Below, piece by piece: positions 1-9,235 of a stretch of 64,000 nt of DNA; the stretch's first letter is position 1; the number at the start of each line of letters is the position of its first letter. The DNA lies in assembly GCA_963734275.1 (NCBI GenBank), contig CAVTGO010000018.1, positions 248,001 through 312,000 on the forward strand, given 5' to 3'. The position numbers and the translations under genes are program-made. The DNA is from CAVTGO01 sp963734275 (GTDB lineage: Bacteria > Actinomycetota > UBA4738 > HRBIN12). A model generated the notes under the pieces. That model made no database searches, was not told the DNA's origin, and saw only the letters and a program-made list of their open reading frames with translations.

Positions 1-1
1 C

Positions 2-2155
2 ATCCGCCGGTACGACGTGGATGCGGTGATCGAGCGGTTCGGCCTGCCGCCCGACCGGTACCTCGAGTACGTGGCGCTCAAGGGTGACGCATCGGACAAC
101 ATCCCGGGCGTGCCCGGGGTAGGGGAGAAGACCGCGTCGAAGCTCGTGCAGGAGTTCGGCTCCGTGGAGGGCCTGCTGCAACGCTTGGACGAGGTGAAGG
201 GCAAGCTTCGCCAGAACCTCGCCGACGCCGCCGACCAGCTCGCGCTCAACAAGGACCTCGCGCGACTGAATACCGACCTCGACCTCGAGGTGTCACCCGA
301 GGATTGCGTGATGGGTGAGTGGGACATGGAGGCCATCCGGACGCTCTTCACCTCCCTCGAGTTCCGGACGCTGTACGAGCGCCTGGAGGAGGTGGGTCGA
401 AGCGTCAAACCCGCCGTGGAGGTCGCGGAGCTCGATCTGCGCGAGGCGAGCGCCGACGAGGTGGCCGGTCTCCTCGCCTCGGACGCGCCGAAGGCCGTTC
501 GCCTTCACCTCGACGGCGGCCAGATCCGGGGCGTGGCCGTCTCGGCAGGCGGTGGACAGGCCGCGTACGCGGCATTCGACGGGCCGGCCTCCGTCCTCGG
601 GGCGCTCGCGGATCCCGCGTCGCCGAAATGGGCGCACGACGCGAAGACCGTCGAGACGGCGGTGCTCGCCGCCGACGGGGCGCTCGACGGCGTGACGGAG
701 GACACGATGCTCGGCGCGTACCTGCTCGACCCGGCGGCGCCGAGCTACGACCTCGGACCGCTCGCCGAGCGATACCTCGGGACGGATGTCCTCGGCGCGG
801 TGGGCGAGGAGGACGAGGGTCAGCTGTTCGGGGAGTCGTGGCGTCCGACCGCCGCCGAGGCGGCCGCCGTCGCCCTGCTCGCGCCCGCGATCTCCGAACG
901 GCTCGACAAGGCGGACCTGCGGTCGCTCCTCGACGACGTGGAGCTGCCGCTGTCGTCCGTGCTGGCGCGGATGCAGGCGCACGGCGTGCGACTGGACGCC
1001 GGCTACCTGAACGAGATGGCGGGCGATGTTCGCGACCGCATGGCGACGCTGCAGGCGGAGATCTATCGGCAGGCCGGCGAGGAGTTCAATCTCAACTCGC
1101 CACCGCAGCTGCGCGCGATCCTGTACGAGAAGCTCGCGCTCTCGCCGGGGAAGAAGACGCCGAAGGGACAGCTCTCGACGGACGCGAGCGTCCTCGAGAA
1201 GCTCCGCGACGCGCACCCGATCGTGGACGCCCTGCTCCAGTGGCGCGAGCTCGACAAGCTGAACTCGACGTACCTCGAGGCGCTCCCGCGGCAGGTGGAC
1301 CCTCGGGACGGGCGCGTGCACACGACGTTCAACCAGACCGGGGCCGCCACCGGCCGCCTGTCCAGCGTGAACCCCAACCTGCAGAACATCCCGATCCGCG
1401 GCGAGCTCGGCCGGCAGATCCGCCGGGCATTCGTTCCCGGCTCCGAGGATCAGCTGTTGCTCGTCGCCGACTACTCGCAGATCGAGCTCAGGATCCTGGC
1501 GCACCTCGCGGAGGACGAAGGTCTGATGGCGGCGTTCGCGTCGGGCGCGGACATCCACACGGCCACCTCGGCCAAGGTGTTCGGCCTGCCCGAAGACCAG
1601 GTCGACCCGGCCACCCGGAGTCGCGCGAAGGCGATCAACTACGGGCTCGCGTACGGGATGAACGCGTGGGGCCTCGCCTCTCGCCTGGAGATCACGGCCG
1701 ACGAGGCGCAGGAGTTCATCGACGCGTACTTCGCGAGCTTCCCGCAGATCCGCGAGTTCTTGGACCGTCAGGTAGCTCGCGCGACGGCCGAGGGCTTCAC
1801 GGAGACGATCCTCGGGCGCCGGCGCTACATCCCCGAGCTCCAGGCCTCGAACCCTCGCGTGCGGGATATGGGTCGCCGGATGGCTCTGAACGCCCCGATC
1901 CAGGGCAGCGCCGCCGATGTGTTCAAGCTCGGGATGATCCGGGTGGACCGTGCCCTTCGAGCCTCGGATCCAGACTGCCACATGCTGCTCACCGTGCACG
2001 ACGAGCTCGTGTTCGAGGTGACCGGGGACCGGACCGAGGAGACCGCCGCCCTGGTCAAGGCCGAGATGGAAGCCGCCTACGACCTCCGGGTCCCGCTGCG
2101 GGCCGACATCGGCTGGGGACCCAACTGGGCCGAGGCGGTGCCGGCAGGCCACTGA
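2..2155 (+). CDS. polA: DNA polymerase I, 5' end cut by window edge
   Basis: Family A polymerase for Okazaki-fragment processing and repair synthesis. The reading frame is open from base 2, so the start and most of the 5'-nuclease domain lie outside the window. What remains starts in the helix-hairpin-helix part of the 5'-3' exonuclease (SDNIPGVPGVGEKT). A 3'-5' exonuclease-like domain follows, with no DxE motif where expected (LHLDGG), so proofreading is probably lost, as in other actinobacterial and Thermus enzymes. The polymerase domain has motif A (DYSQIELR), the O-helix (RAKAINYGLAYGM, with Tyr at the ddNTP-discrimination position) and motif C (TVHDELVFE). The gene ends about 110 bp before rpsA, the usual actinobacterial neighbour. 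Confidence 0.97.
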   Translation: MRRYDVDAVIERFGLPPDRYLEYVALKGDASDNIPGVPGVGEKTASKLVQEFGSVEGLLQRLDEVKGKLRQNLADAADQLALNKDLARLNTDLDLEVSPEDCVMGEWDMEAIRTLFTSLEFRTLYERLEEVGRSVKPAVEVAELDLREASADEVAGLLASDAPKAVRLHLDGGQIRGVAVSAGGGQAAYAAFDGPASVLGALADPASPKWAHDAKTVETAVLAADGALDGVTEDTMLGAYLLDPAAPSYDLGPLAERYLGTDVLGAVGEEDEGQLFGESWRPTAAEAAAVALLAPAISERLDKADLRSLLDDVELPLSSVLARMQAHGVRLDAGYLNEMAGDVRDRMATLQAEIYRQAGEEFNLNSPPQLRAILYEKLALSPGKKTPKGQLSTDASVLEKLRDAHPIVDALLQWRELDKLNSTYLEALPRQVDPRDGRVHTTFNQTGAATGRLSSVNPNLQNIPIRGELGRQIRRAFVPGSEDQLLLVADYSQIELRILAHLAEDEGLMAAFASGADIHTATSAKVFGLPEDQVDPATRSRAKAINYGLAYGMNAWGLASRLEITADEAQEFIDAYFASFPQIREFLDRQVARATAEGFTETILGRRRYIPELQASNPRVRDMGRRMALNAPIQGSAADVFKLGMIRVDRALRASDPDCHMLLTVHDELVFEVTGDRTEETAALVKAEMEAAYDLRVPLRADIGWGPNWAEAVPAGH

Positions 2156-2162
2156 CACGGCG

Positions 2163-2192
2163 TTGACGGCGTTTCCGCTGCTCACCTACCAT
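2163..2192 (+). promoter_or_regulatory. rpsA promoter (-35/-10)
   Basis: TTGACG at 2163-2168 and TACCAT at 2187-2192, separated by 18 bases. This is the best two-part sigma70-like promoter in the window. It leaves a leader of about 65-70 bases before rpsA. Confidence 0.6.
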
Positions 2193-2267
2193 CCCTGAGC
2201 CGCGAGGCGCATCCGCACCCCGGCGATCCCCAGGTGCCGTGGGTGCGCGCTTCGTGCGCGGGAGGAG

Positions 2268-3785
2268 ATGGTGGAGATCGAGACGACGACGAGCGAACCG
2301 AAGGCCGCGCCGGAGCGCGACTTCACACCCGAGGAGCTGCGCGAGGCGATCGAGGCCTCGCTGCGCGACTTCAAGGACGGCGACATCGTCGACGGGACGG
2401 TCGTGAAGATCGATCGGGACGAGGTCCTGTTGGACATCGGCTACAAGTCCGAGGGCGTCATCCCGACCAAGGAGTTATCCATCCGGCACGACGTCGACCC
2501 GAACGAGGTCGTGAAGGTCGGCGACAAGGTCGAAGCCCTTGTGCTCCAGAAGGAGGACAAGGAGGGTCGGCTGATCCTGTCGAAGAAGCGCGCGCAGTAC
2601 GAACGCGCCTGGGGCCGGATCGAGGAAGTGATGCGTTCGGGCTCCACGATCAAGGGTCCGGTCATCGAGGTCGTCAAGGGCGGCTTGATCCTCGACATCG
2701 GCCTGCGTGGGTTCCTCCCGGCGTCGCTCGTGGACCTGCGGCGCGTGCGCGACCTGCACCCGTTCGTCGGGCAGGAGCTCGAGGCCAAGATCATCGAGCT
2801 GGATCGCAACCGCAACAACGTCGTACTCAGCCGTCGCGCGTTCCTCGAGGAGTCCCAGAGCGAGGGTCGCAAGAAGTTCCTCGAGTCGTTGCAGAAGGGT
2901 GAGCGGCGCACCGGAACCGTCAGTTCCATCGTGAACTTCGGCGCGTTCGTCGACCTCGGCGGCGTCGACGGGCTCGTGCACGTCTCCGAGCTGTCGTGGA
3001 AGCACGTCGACCACCCGAGCGAGGTCGTGCAGGTCGGCCAGGAGGTCGAGGTCGAGGTCCTCGACGTGGACCTGGAGCGCGAGCGCGTGTCGCTCTCGCT
3101 CAAGGCCACGCAGGAGGACCCATGGAAGGAGTTCGAGCGCCGGTATTCGGCCGGCGAGATCATCGACGGCGCCGTCACCAAGCTCGTGCCGTTCGGAGCG
3201 TTCGTTCGGGTGGCCGCGGGCATCGAGGGTCTCGTCCACATCTCGGAGATCTCCGACCAGCACATCGACGCGCCCGAGTCCGTGCTCTCCGTCGGTGATC
3301 CCGTGCGGGTGAAGGTGATCGAGGTCGACGTCTCGAGGCGGCGGATCAGCCTGTCGATCCGTCAGGTCGGTGGCGCGATGCCGGCGCCCGCCACGGAGAT
3401 CGAAGAGGAGGAGGAAGCCGCGCCCGCGGTCGCGGAGGCGGCTGAGTCTGCACCTGCCCTCGCGGAGGCGGGCGTGGCTGCGCCCTCGACAGCCCAGGCT
3501 GGGGACGCCGAGGCCGCTGTCGCTCCGGCCGGGGACGTGACCGACGGGGGGGCTGAGTCGGGCTCCGCCACGGCGGCCTCCGCGGAGCCTGTCCCTTCCG
3601 CCCAAGCCCCGTCCGCTGACGCCGCCCCCGACACGCCAAGCCCCGAGTCCGAGGGAGCACCGGCGGAGGCGGAGCCCGCGAAGGCCGAGCCAGCGGTCGC
3701 TGAAGAGGCGGCGGCGGAGGAGGAAGACGTCTCGCTGGAGGCGATCCTCGAGGACCTGAAGAAGCGCGAAGGCCGGTCGGAGTAG
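2268..3785 (+). CDS. rpsA: 30S ribosomal protein S1
   Basis: RNA-binding protein that brings mRNA to the 30S subunit. Four S1/OB repeats are visible at about residues 38-108, 125-190, 208-278 and 293-363. The last two are the most canonical (NFGAFVDLGGVDGLVHVSELS). A tail of about 140 residues rich in Ala, Glu and Pro follows, as in other actinobacterial S1 proteins. The Shine-Dalgarno GGAGG at 2261-2265 is only 2 bases from this ATG. The GTG at 2271 would have better spacing and would remove one residue. Many genes nearby look leaderless, so keeping a long-leader promoter for S1 fits its high expression. Confidence 0.96.
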   Translation: MVEIETTTSEPKAAPERDFTPEELREAIEASLRDFKDGDIVDGTVVKIDRDEVLLDIGYKSEGVIPTKELSIRHDVDPNEVVKVGDKVEALVLQKEDKEGRLILSKKRAQYERAWGRIEEVMRSGSTIKGPVIEVVKGGLILDIGLRGFLPASLVDLRRVRDLHPFVGQELEAKIIELDRNRNNVVLSRRAFLEESQSEGRKKFLESLQKGERRTGTVSSIVNFGAFVDLGGVDGLVHVSELSWKHVDHPSEVVQVGQEVEVEVLDVDLERERVSLSLKATQEDPWKEFERRYSAGEIIDGAVTKLVPFGAFVRVAAGIEGLVHISEISDQHIDAPESVLSVGDPVRVKVIEVDVSRRRISLSIRQVGGAMPAPATEIEEEEEAAPAVAEAAESAPALAEAGVAAPSTAQAGDAEAAVAPAGDVTDGGAESGSATAASAEPVPSAQAPSADAAPDTPSPESEGAPAEAEPAKAEPAVAEEAAAEEEDVSLEAILEDLKKREGRSE

Positions 3786-3789
3786 CGGG

Positions 3790-4392
3790 TTGCTGCTCGT
3801 CGGATTGACCGGCGGGATCGGCTCGGGCAAGTCCACCGTCGCCCGGATGCTCGAGGAGCACGGGGCCGTGGTTTTCGACGCGGACGTGTTCGCGCGACAG
3901 GCGGTGGCGCCCGGCACACCCGGTCACGAGGCCGTCGTCGAGCGATTCGGTTCCGACGTGCTCGTGCCCGGTGGGGATATCGACCGCGAGGCGCTGGCCA
4001 GCATCGTGTTCGCCGACCCCGCGGCGCGGCGCGATCTCGAGACGATCGTGCATCCGGAGGTCCGACGCATGTTCGCCGAGGCCACGGAGGAGTTCCGAGG
4101 CACCGACCGGGTGGTCGTGTTCAGCGCCCCGCTCCTCGTCGAGACCGGGATGCACACCGCGTTCGAGGTGCTCGTCGTCGTCTCCACGCCGGCGGAGGTT
4201 CAGGTGGAGCGCCTCCTGCGGGACCGTGGGATGGCCGAGGAGCAGGTGAGGGCGCGGATCGACGCGCAGGCGCCCCTCGAGGCCAAGGCCGAGGTGGCGG
4301 ACGTGCTGGTGGACAACGAGGGCACGCTTGAGGAGCTCGAACGGCAGGTCGATCGGGTGTGGTCCGACCTGTCCGCCCAGGCGACCGGCTGA
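3790..4392 (+). CDS. coaE: Dephospho-CoA kinase
   Basis: Last step of CoA synthesis: ATP-dependent phosphorylation of the ribose 3'-OH of dephospho-CoA. The P-loop GLTGGIGSGKST is at residues 5-16, followed by the family pattern of an Asp-rich loop (FDADVFARQ) and an Arg-containing lid. At 200 residues it has the normal length for a single-domain CoaE; the C-terminal UPF0157 fusion of mycobacteria is absent. It starts with TTG four bases after the rpsA stop, which suggests transcription with rpsA, the usual arrangement in this phylum. Confidence 0.95.
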   Translation: MLLVGLTGGIGSGKSTVARMLEEHGAVVFDADVFARQAVAPGTPGHEAVVERFGSDVLVPGGDIDREALASIVFADPAARRDLETIVHPEVRRMFAEATEEFRGTDRVVVFSAPLLVETGMHTAFEVLVVVSTPAEVQVERLLRDRGMAEEQVRARIDAQAPLEAKAEVADVLVDNEGTLEELERQVDRVWSDLSAQATG

Positions 4393-4406
4393 GGCAGCGG
4401 GCTGGC

Positions 4407-4412
4407 TATCCT
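4407..4412 (+). promoter_or_regulatory. -10 element, leaderless start of HAD gene
   Basis: TATCCT, then 6 bases, then the GTG at 4419. No Shine-Dalgarno fits between them. Confidence 0.5.
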
Positions 4413-4418
4413 TCAGCC

Positions 4419-5117
4419 GTGACCTACGCGGCGGTGTTCTTCGATGCCGGGGAAACGCTGGTCCACCCGCACCCGTCCTTCCCCGACCTGCTCGCCACGA
4501 TCTTGGTCAGTGAGGGCCACGAGGTGACGGTCGAGACGATCCGCGAGCGCGGCCACGTTGTGTTCGACCGGTTCCAGCAAGCCGCGGACCGGAACGAGCT
4601 GTGGACCACCTCGCCGGAGCGCTCCCGGCGGTTCTGGCACGACGTCTACGGCATCTTCCTGCGCGAGCTCCAGATCCCCGACGCCAACGGCCTGGTCGAG
4701 ATCGTCCATGCGGCGTTCACGGACCGCGCGAACTACGCGCTGTTCGACGACGTGATCCCGGCGCTCGAGCGCCTGCGGGACGCGGGGATCCGGCTCGGCG
4801 TCGTCTCGAACTTCGAGTCGTGGCTCGAGCTGCTGCTCGACGAGCTCGGCGTGTCGGGCTTCTTCGACGTGCGGATCGTGTCGGGCGTGGAGGGTCTCGA
4901 GAAGCCCGACCCCCGGATCTTCGAGCTCGCGCTCGAGCGTACGGGCGTGATGGCGTCCGAGTCCGTCTACGTGGGGGACAACCCGGCGTTCGACGTGGAG
5001 CCCGCGCTCGCGGTCGGGATGTTCCCCGTCCTGATCGACCGGCGGGACCGGTTCCCCGATGCACCCGGGGCACGGATCACCTCGATGGACCAGCTCCCCG
5101 CGGCGATGGGGATGTGA
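4419..5117 (+). CDS. HAD-superfamily hydrolase (subfamily IA)
   Basis: Predicted phosphatase of about 232 residues. HAD motif I is FFDAGETL (first nucleophile Asp kept; DxG instead of DxD, common in HDHD3-like members). Motif II is VVSNFE, the motif III Lys is in LEKPDPRIF, and motif IV is VGDNPAFDV. A helical cap lies between motifs I and II. The GTG at 4419 is preferred over longer upstream starts because it directly precedes the first beta strand and sits 6 bases after TATCCT. Its TGA overlaps the next ATG (ATGTGATG), so it is probably cotranslated with the DUF2203 gene. Substrate unknown. Confidence 0.85.
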   Translation: MTYAAVFFDAGETLVHPHPSFPDLLATILVSEGHEVTVETIRERGHVVFDRFQQAADRNELWTTSPERSRRFWHDVYGIFLRELQIPDANGLVEIVHAAFTDRANYALFDDVIPALERLRDAGIRLGVVSNFESWLELLLDELGVSGFFDVRIVSGVEGLEKPDPRIFELALERTGVMASESVYVGDNPAFDVEPALAVGMFPVLIDRRDRFPDAPGARITSMDQLPAAMGM

Positions 5118-5491
5118 TGGACGAGGAGCGCCTGTTCACGGTGGACGAGGCGAACGCCGCGCTCCCCGAGCTGCGCGAGCGCCTCGCGCGGATACGCGAC
5201 GCCCGGCAGACGATGCTCGACGCGGCGAGCCTCGTGAAGGAGCGCGTCGTCGCCGACGGTGGTGGATCGAACGCCGGCCCGGGGTACTGGGAGGCCACGG
5301 CCGCGCTGAAGGCGGAGGTCGAGCGACTCGCGCAGGAGGGGATCATGCTGCGGGACCCGGAGAAGGGGCTCGTGGACTTCCCCGGCGAGCGCGACGGCGA
5401 CCGCGTGTACCTCTGCTGGCGTGTCGGCGAGGAGCGCGTCGCCCACTGGCACCCGCTCGACACCGGGTTCTCGGGGCGGCGCCCGCTGTGA
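5117..5491 (+). CDS. DUF2203 family protein
   Basis: Small soluble protein of 124 residues, starting with the typical DUF2203 opening (LFTVDEANAALPELRERLARIRD) and ending with a conserved block (PEKGLVDFPGERDGDRVYLCWRVGE). It is largely helical and charged, with no signal peptide or membrane segment. No biochemical role is known for this family and I infer none. Start and stop overlap both neighbours, so it is in the middle of a tight operon. Confidence 0.8.
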   Translation: MDEERLFTVDEANAALPELRERLARIRDARQTMLDAASLVKERVVADGGGSNAGPGYWEATAALKAEVERLAQEGIMLRDPEKGLVDFPGERDGDRVYLCWRVGEERVAHWHPLDTGFSGRRPL

Positions 5492-6459
5492 GCCGTTCCC
5501 GGGTCGTCGTGATGGGAGCGGCGGCCGAGGACCCTCCGCCGGGGATCGGCGTGGTGGCCGACGCGGTGGATCTCTCCTTCGCCGACACCGCCGAGGGTCT
5601 AGCCGGGGAGCTCGCCGGCGCCGACATCCTGTTCGCATGGCGGCCGCGGAGCGGTCTGCTCCCAGACGCATGGCCGGCGGCGACGGACCTGGCTTGGATC
5701 CAGTCCGGATCGGCGGGGGTCGACGGGCTCCTGTTCCCCGAGCTCGTCGAGAGCCACGTGGTGGTCACCAACGCCCGCGGGGTCTTCGACGACGCCATGG
5801 CCGAGTACGTCCTCGGCCTCATGCTCCTGCTCTCGAAGGGCCTGCTGGGCGTGCTGGACCGCCAGCGCCGCGCCGAGTGGCAGCCTCGCGATTCCGAGCG
5901 GCTGTCCGGCCAGCACGTGCTCGTGGTCGGCGTGGGGCCGATCGGGCGCGCGATCGGGCGCGCCTGTCGCGGCTTCGGCATGGCCGTGCGTGGGATGGGG
6001 CGGACGGCGCGGCCCGGCGACGAGGTGTTCGACACCATCCACGGGCTCGACGAGCTGGCCGATGTCGTGCGCTGGGCGGACTTCGTCGTGAACGTGCTGC
6101 CGTCTGCGCCCGGGACCGCTCGGGCGTTCGACGCGCGGGTGCTCGCCCGGATGGACCCCCGGGCGCGGCTCATCAACGTCGGCCGCGGGAGCACGATCGA
6201 CGAGGGCGCGCTCGTCGAGGCCCTTCGCGAGGGCCGGATCGCCGGGGCCGCGCTCGATGTGTTCGAACGGGAGCCACTGCCCCCCGGAAGTCCGCTCTGG
6301 ACGATGCCGGGCGTCGTCGTGTCGCCGCACATGTCCGGTGACTTCGCCGGCTGGCGCGAGGCGGTGGTAGAGATCTTCGTGGAGAACCTGGACCGGTACC
6401 TGAGCGGCAAGCCGCTCCTCAACGTGGTGGACAAAGCCCGCGGGTACGTCCCATCGTGA
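5488..6459 (+). CDS. D-isomer-specific 2-hydroxyacid dehydrogenase
   Basis: NAD(P)-dependent oxidoreductase of 323 residues. The Rossmann motif GVGPIGRAIG is followed by the three catalytic positions of the family: Arg in LINVGRGSTIDEGAL, Glu in DVFEREPLPPGSPLW and His in SPHMSGDF. The GTG start is in a GTGA overlap with the DUF2203 stop, so the two are translationally coupled. The overall form resembles the glyoxylate/hydroxypyruvate reductase-like group (GhrA/SerA-like), but the substrate cannot be read from the sequence. Confidence 0.88.
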   Translation: MSRSRVVVMGAAAEDPPPGIGVVADAVDLSFADTAEGLAGELAGADILFAWRPRSGLLPDAWPAATDLAWIQSGSAGVDGLLFPELVESHVVVTNARGVFDDAMAEYVLGLMLLLSKGLLGVLDRQRRAEWQPRDSERLSGQHVLVVGVGPIGRAIGRACRGFGMAVRGMGRTARPGDEVFDTIHGLDELADVVRWADFVVNVLPSAPGTARAFDARVLARMDPRARLINVGRGSTIDEGALVEALREGRIAGAALDVFEREPLPPGSPLWTMPGVVVSPHMSGDFAGWREAVVEIFVENLDRYLSGKPLLNVVDKARGYVPS

Positions 6460-6464
6460 CCGGA

Positions 6465-6470
6465 TAGCCT
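6465..6470 (+). promoter_or_regulatory. -10 element, leaderless start of ABC exporter
   Basis: TAGCCT, then 7 bases, then the ATG at 6478. No Shine-Dalgarno. Confidence 0.5.
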
Positions 6471-6477
6471 TCGCGCT

Positions 6478-7386
6478 ATGGGCGAGCCGGCGATCAAGGT
6501 CGAGGGGCTTCGCAAGTCCTACGGTGACGTGGACGCGGTCCGCGGCATCGACCTCTCGGTCGACCGGGGCGAGGTCTTCGCGCTCCTCGGGCCCAACGGC
6601 GCGGGCAAGACGACGACCGTCGAGATCCTCGAGGGGTACCGGCCGCGGACCGCCGGTCAGGTTTCCGTCCTCGGCCACGATCCGAGCACGAGATCGATCG
6701 AGCTGAAACGGCGGATCGGCATCGTGCTGCAATCCACGGGCGTCGAGCCCTTCCTCACCGTGCGCGAGACCGTGGAGCTGTACTCGGGCTACTACCCGCA
6801 CCCGCGCGACGTGGACGAGGTGATCGACCTCGTCGGGCTGTCCGAGAAGCGCGACGCGCGGGTGAAGAAGCTCTCGGGCGGCCAGCAGCGACGGCTGGAC
6901 GTCGCGGTGGCGCTCGCGGGCGACCCCGAGCTGCTGTTCCTGGACGAGCCCACGACGGGGTTCGACCCGAACGCGCGACGCAACGCGTGGCAGATCGTCA
7001 AGAACCTCACGACGATCGGCAAGACGATCTTCCTCACGACGCACTTCATGGACGAGGCGCAGTACCTCGCGCATCGGGTCGCGGTGATCGCGAAAGGCCG
7101 GATCGTCGCGGAGGGACCCCCCGACTCGCTCGCCGGCCGCGACCAGATGCGGACGCGGATCCGGTTCCGCCTGTCGCGGGACGCCCCAACACCGCCGGAG
7201 TGGGGTCAGACGCAGCTTCCTGACGGGTCGTTCGAGCTGGCCGCGGACGACGTGACCAGGGCCGTGCACCGGATCACCTCGTGGGCCGTCGAGCAGGGTA
7301 CCTCCTTCGAGGTCCTCGAGATCACCCGCCCGACCCTCGAGGACGTCTACATCGAGCTCACCGGCGGGGAGGAGGGACGCGAGTGA
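6478..7386 (+). CDS. ABC transporter ATP-binding protein (DrrA-like)
   Basis: ATPase of an ABC-2 type exporter, 302 residues. Walker A is GPNGAGKTT at about residues 39-47, the signature is LSGGQQRR, Walker B is LLFLDEPTTGFDP, and the switch His is in LTTHFMDEAQ. The C-terminal 80 residues match the accessory domain of drug/daunorubicin-type ATPases. The permease gene overlaps by 4 bases (GTGA), so the two form one export system. Cargo (drug, lipid or polysaccharide) is not visible. Confidence 0.9.
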   Translation: MGEPAIKVEGLRKSYGDVDAVRGIDLSVDRGEVFALLGPNGAGKTTTVEILEGYRPRTAGQVSVLGHDPSTRSIELKRRIGIVLQSTGVEPFLTVRETVELYSGYYPHPRDVDEVIDLVGLSEKRDARVKKLSGGQQRRLDVAVALAGDPELLFLDEPTTGFDPNARRNAWQIVKNLTTIGKTIFLTTHFMDEAQYLAHRVAVIAKGRIVAEGPPDSLAGRDQMRTRIRFRLSRDAPTPPEWGQTQLPDGSFELAADDVTRAVHRITSWAVEQGTSFEVLEITRPTLEDVYIELTGGEEGRE

Positions 7387-8189
7387 GCGCCGTGGTCCAG
7401 GTCGTACGTCAGCTCCGCTTCACGAACAAGGCCTTCTGGCGGAACCCGGCCTCGGCCTTCTTCACCTTCGCGTTCCCGCTCATGTTCCTCGTGATCTTCA
7501 CGTCGCTCCTCGGCGGGGGCGAGACGCTGATCGCGGGGGTCGAGCTGGACACCTCCACCTACTACGTCGGGGCGATGGCGGCCTTCGGCGTGATCACGGC
7601 GTGCTTCACGAACATCGCGATCTCCACGGTGTTCGCCCGGGATTCGGGGGAGCTCAAGCGATTGCGCGGCACGCCGTTGCCGGCCTCGTCATATCTCACG
7701 GCGCGCACGCTCCATGCGATGCTCGTCGGCGGGCTGCTCGTCGTCATCACGATCGTGTTCGGGAGGCTCGCCTACGAGGCTCCACTCCCGTCGGGGGGAC
7801 CGTTGTTGGAGTTCGTCGCGGCGTTCCTGGTGGGGTCGCTGTCCTTCGGCGCGCTGGCGTTCGCCATCACCGCGATCATCCCCAACCCCGACGCCGCGCC
7901 CCCGATCGTGAACGCTGCGATCCTCCCGCTGATGTTCCTCTCCGGCATCTTCATCCCGCTCGCCGACGACGCACCCCGTTGGATGGTGAGCGTGGCGGAC
8001 GTCTTCCCGATCAAGCACTTCGCCGACGCGATGCGGGGCGGCTACCTGGGCAACACGATGGTCTCGACGCCGGACGGACCGATGCGGATCTTCACGTTCG
8101 ACTGGACCGACCTGCTTATCGTCGCGGCGTGGGGTCTGGTCGGCCTGGTGCTCGCCATCCGCTTCTTCTCGTGGGAGCCCCGCAAGTAA
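7383..8189 (+). CDS. ABC-2 type transporter permease
   Basis: Integral membrane partner of the preceding ATPase, 268 residues with about six membrane segments in the ABC-2 layout. A cytoplasmic N-terminus carries an amphipathic region (KAFWRNPASAFFTFAFPLMFLV), and the motif around PPIVNAAILPLMFLSGIFIPL is the conserved exporter block. It starts at a GTG in a GTGA overlap with the ATPase stop. The gene ends in TAA before a 97-bp gap holding the next promoter. Confidence 0.88.
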   Translation: MSAVVQVVRQLRFTNKAFWRNPASAFFTFAFPLMFLVIFTSLLGGGETLIAGVELDTSTYYVGAMAAFGVITACFTNIAISTVFARDSGELKRLRGTPLPASSYLTARTLHAMLVGGLLVVITIVFGRLAYEAPLPSGGPLLEFVAAFLVGSLSFGALAFAITAIIPNPDAAPPIVNAAILPLMFLSGIFIPLADDAPRWMVSVADVFPIKHFADAMRGGYLGNTMVSTPDGPMRIFTFDWTDLLIVAAWGLVGLVLAIRFFSWEPRK

Positions 8190-8229
8190 GGCCGCGCACG
8201 CCGGCGGCTGCGTAGGAAAAGGCGTGTGC

Positions 8230-8235
8230 TAGGCT
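8230..8235 (+). promoter_or_regulatory. -10 element of amino-acid ABC operon
   Basis: TAGGCT in the 97-bp intergenic gap, leaving a leader of about 45 bases that contains a purine-rich Shine-Dalgarno (GAGGGGG) before the ATG at 8287. No convincing -35. Confidence 0.4.
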
Positions 8236-8286
8236 CCGCCGACACCGAGGGAGCGCCGTAACGGTCGATCACGAGGGGGTTCGACG

Positions 8287-9228
8287 ATGCGCAAACTGTT
8301 CGCGTTGTTCGCGGTGATGGGACTGATGCTCGCCGCCTGCGCCGAGGACAACCCGACCGTCGGCGGCGAAACGGGCGTAACCGGTGCCACCGGAACCACG
8401 GCCGGGACCGGCGCGACCGGGGCCACCGGCGCGACGACGGCGGAAGACTGCGCGACCACGAACGCCGACGCGTTCCAGACGGCGGGCACCCTCACGATCG
8501 GCACCGGCGACCCCGCATTCCCGCCATGGTGGGAGGGCGGCGAGACCGACGGCTCCGAGTTCGAGTTCAACGACCCGACCCTGGGTGAGGGATACGAGGG
8601 CGCCGTCGCCGCGGAGGTGGCGTCGCGGCTCGGTTTCTCGTTCCCCGATGAGGTCGCCTTCGTGCCGGTCGCGTTCAACAAGTCGTTCGCACCCGGCGAG
8701 AAGGACTTCGATTTCGTCCTCCAGCAGATCTCGTACGCGCCCGAGCGGGACGATGCGGTGGACTTCAGCGACTCCTACTACGACGTGAACCAGGCGCTGG
8801 TCACCTCGGGCGGATCTCCCGTCGCGGGGGCAACCACGATCGAGGAGCTGAAGGACGCCAAGCTCGGCGCCCCGATCGGGACCACGAGCCTCACCGTGAT
8901 CGAGGATGTGATCCAGCCGACGCAGGAGCCTGCCGTCTACGACGACCTCGGCCAGGCGGTCCGTGACCTGGACAACGGCTCGATCGACGGCATCATCGTC
9001 GACCTGCCGACCGGGTTCTTCATCGCGGCGGTCGAGGTGAAGGACGGCGTGGTGGTCGGTCAGTTCGAGGCCGAGTCCGAGGAGTACTTCGCGATGGCGT
9101 TCGAGACCGGGAGCCCGCTCGTCGAGTGCGTGAACCTCGCGCTCTCCGAGATGACGGCCGACGGGACGCTCGACGCGATCGAGGAGCAGTGGTTGGCCGA
9201 CAAGACCAACGCGCCCGTCCTCGGCTAG
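8287..9228 (+). CDS. Amino-acid ABC transporter substrate-binding lipoprotein
   Basis: Extracytoplasmic solute receptor of 313 residues. The lipoprotein signal ends at LAAC (Cys18). A linker of about 35 residues made almost only of Gly, Ala, Thr and Val (TGATGTTAGTGATGAT) follows, then a family-3 (His/Gln/Arg-type) binding domain with the typical TLTIGTGDPAFPPW opening and the YSDSYYDVNQAL-like second lobe. It is the first gene of a three-gene polar amino-acid import operon with the permease and ATPase downstream. Confidence 0.92.
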   Translation: MRKLFALFAVMGLMLAACAEDNPTVGGETGVTGATGTTAGTGATGATGATTAEDCATTNADAFQTAGTLTIGTGDPAFPPWWEGGETDGSEFEFNDPTLGEGYEGAVAAEVASRLGFSFPDEVAFVPVAFNKSFAPGEKDFDFVLQQISYAPERDDAVDFSDSYYDVNQALVTSGGSPVAGATTIEELKDAKLGAPIGTTSLTVIEDVIQPTQEPAVYDDLGQAVRDLDNGSIDGIIVDLPTGFFIAAVEVKDGVVVGQFEAESEEYFAMAFETGSPLVECVNLALSEMTADGTLDAIEEQWLADKTNAPVLG

Positions 9229-9235
9229 CTGGGCC

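Noticed and set aside
293..2185. Open frame of 630 codons opposite polA
   Set aside because: Antisense of a conserved polymerase, no motifs, composition of a shadow frame.
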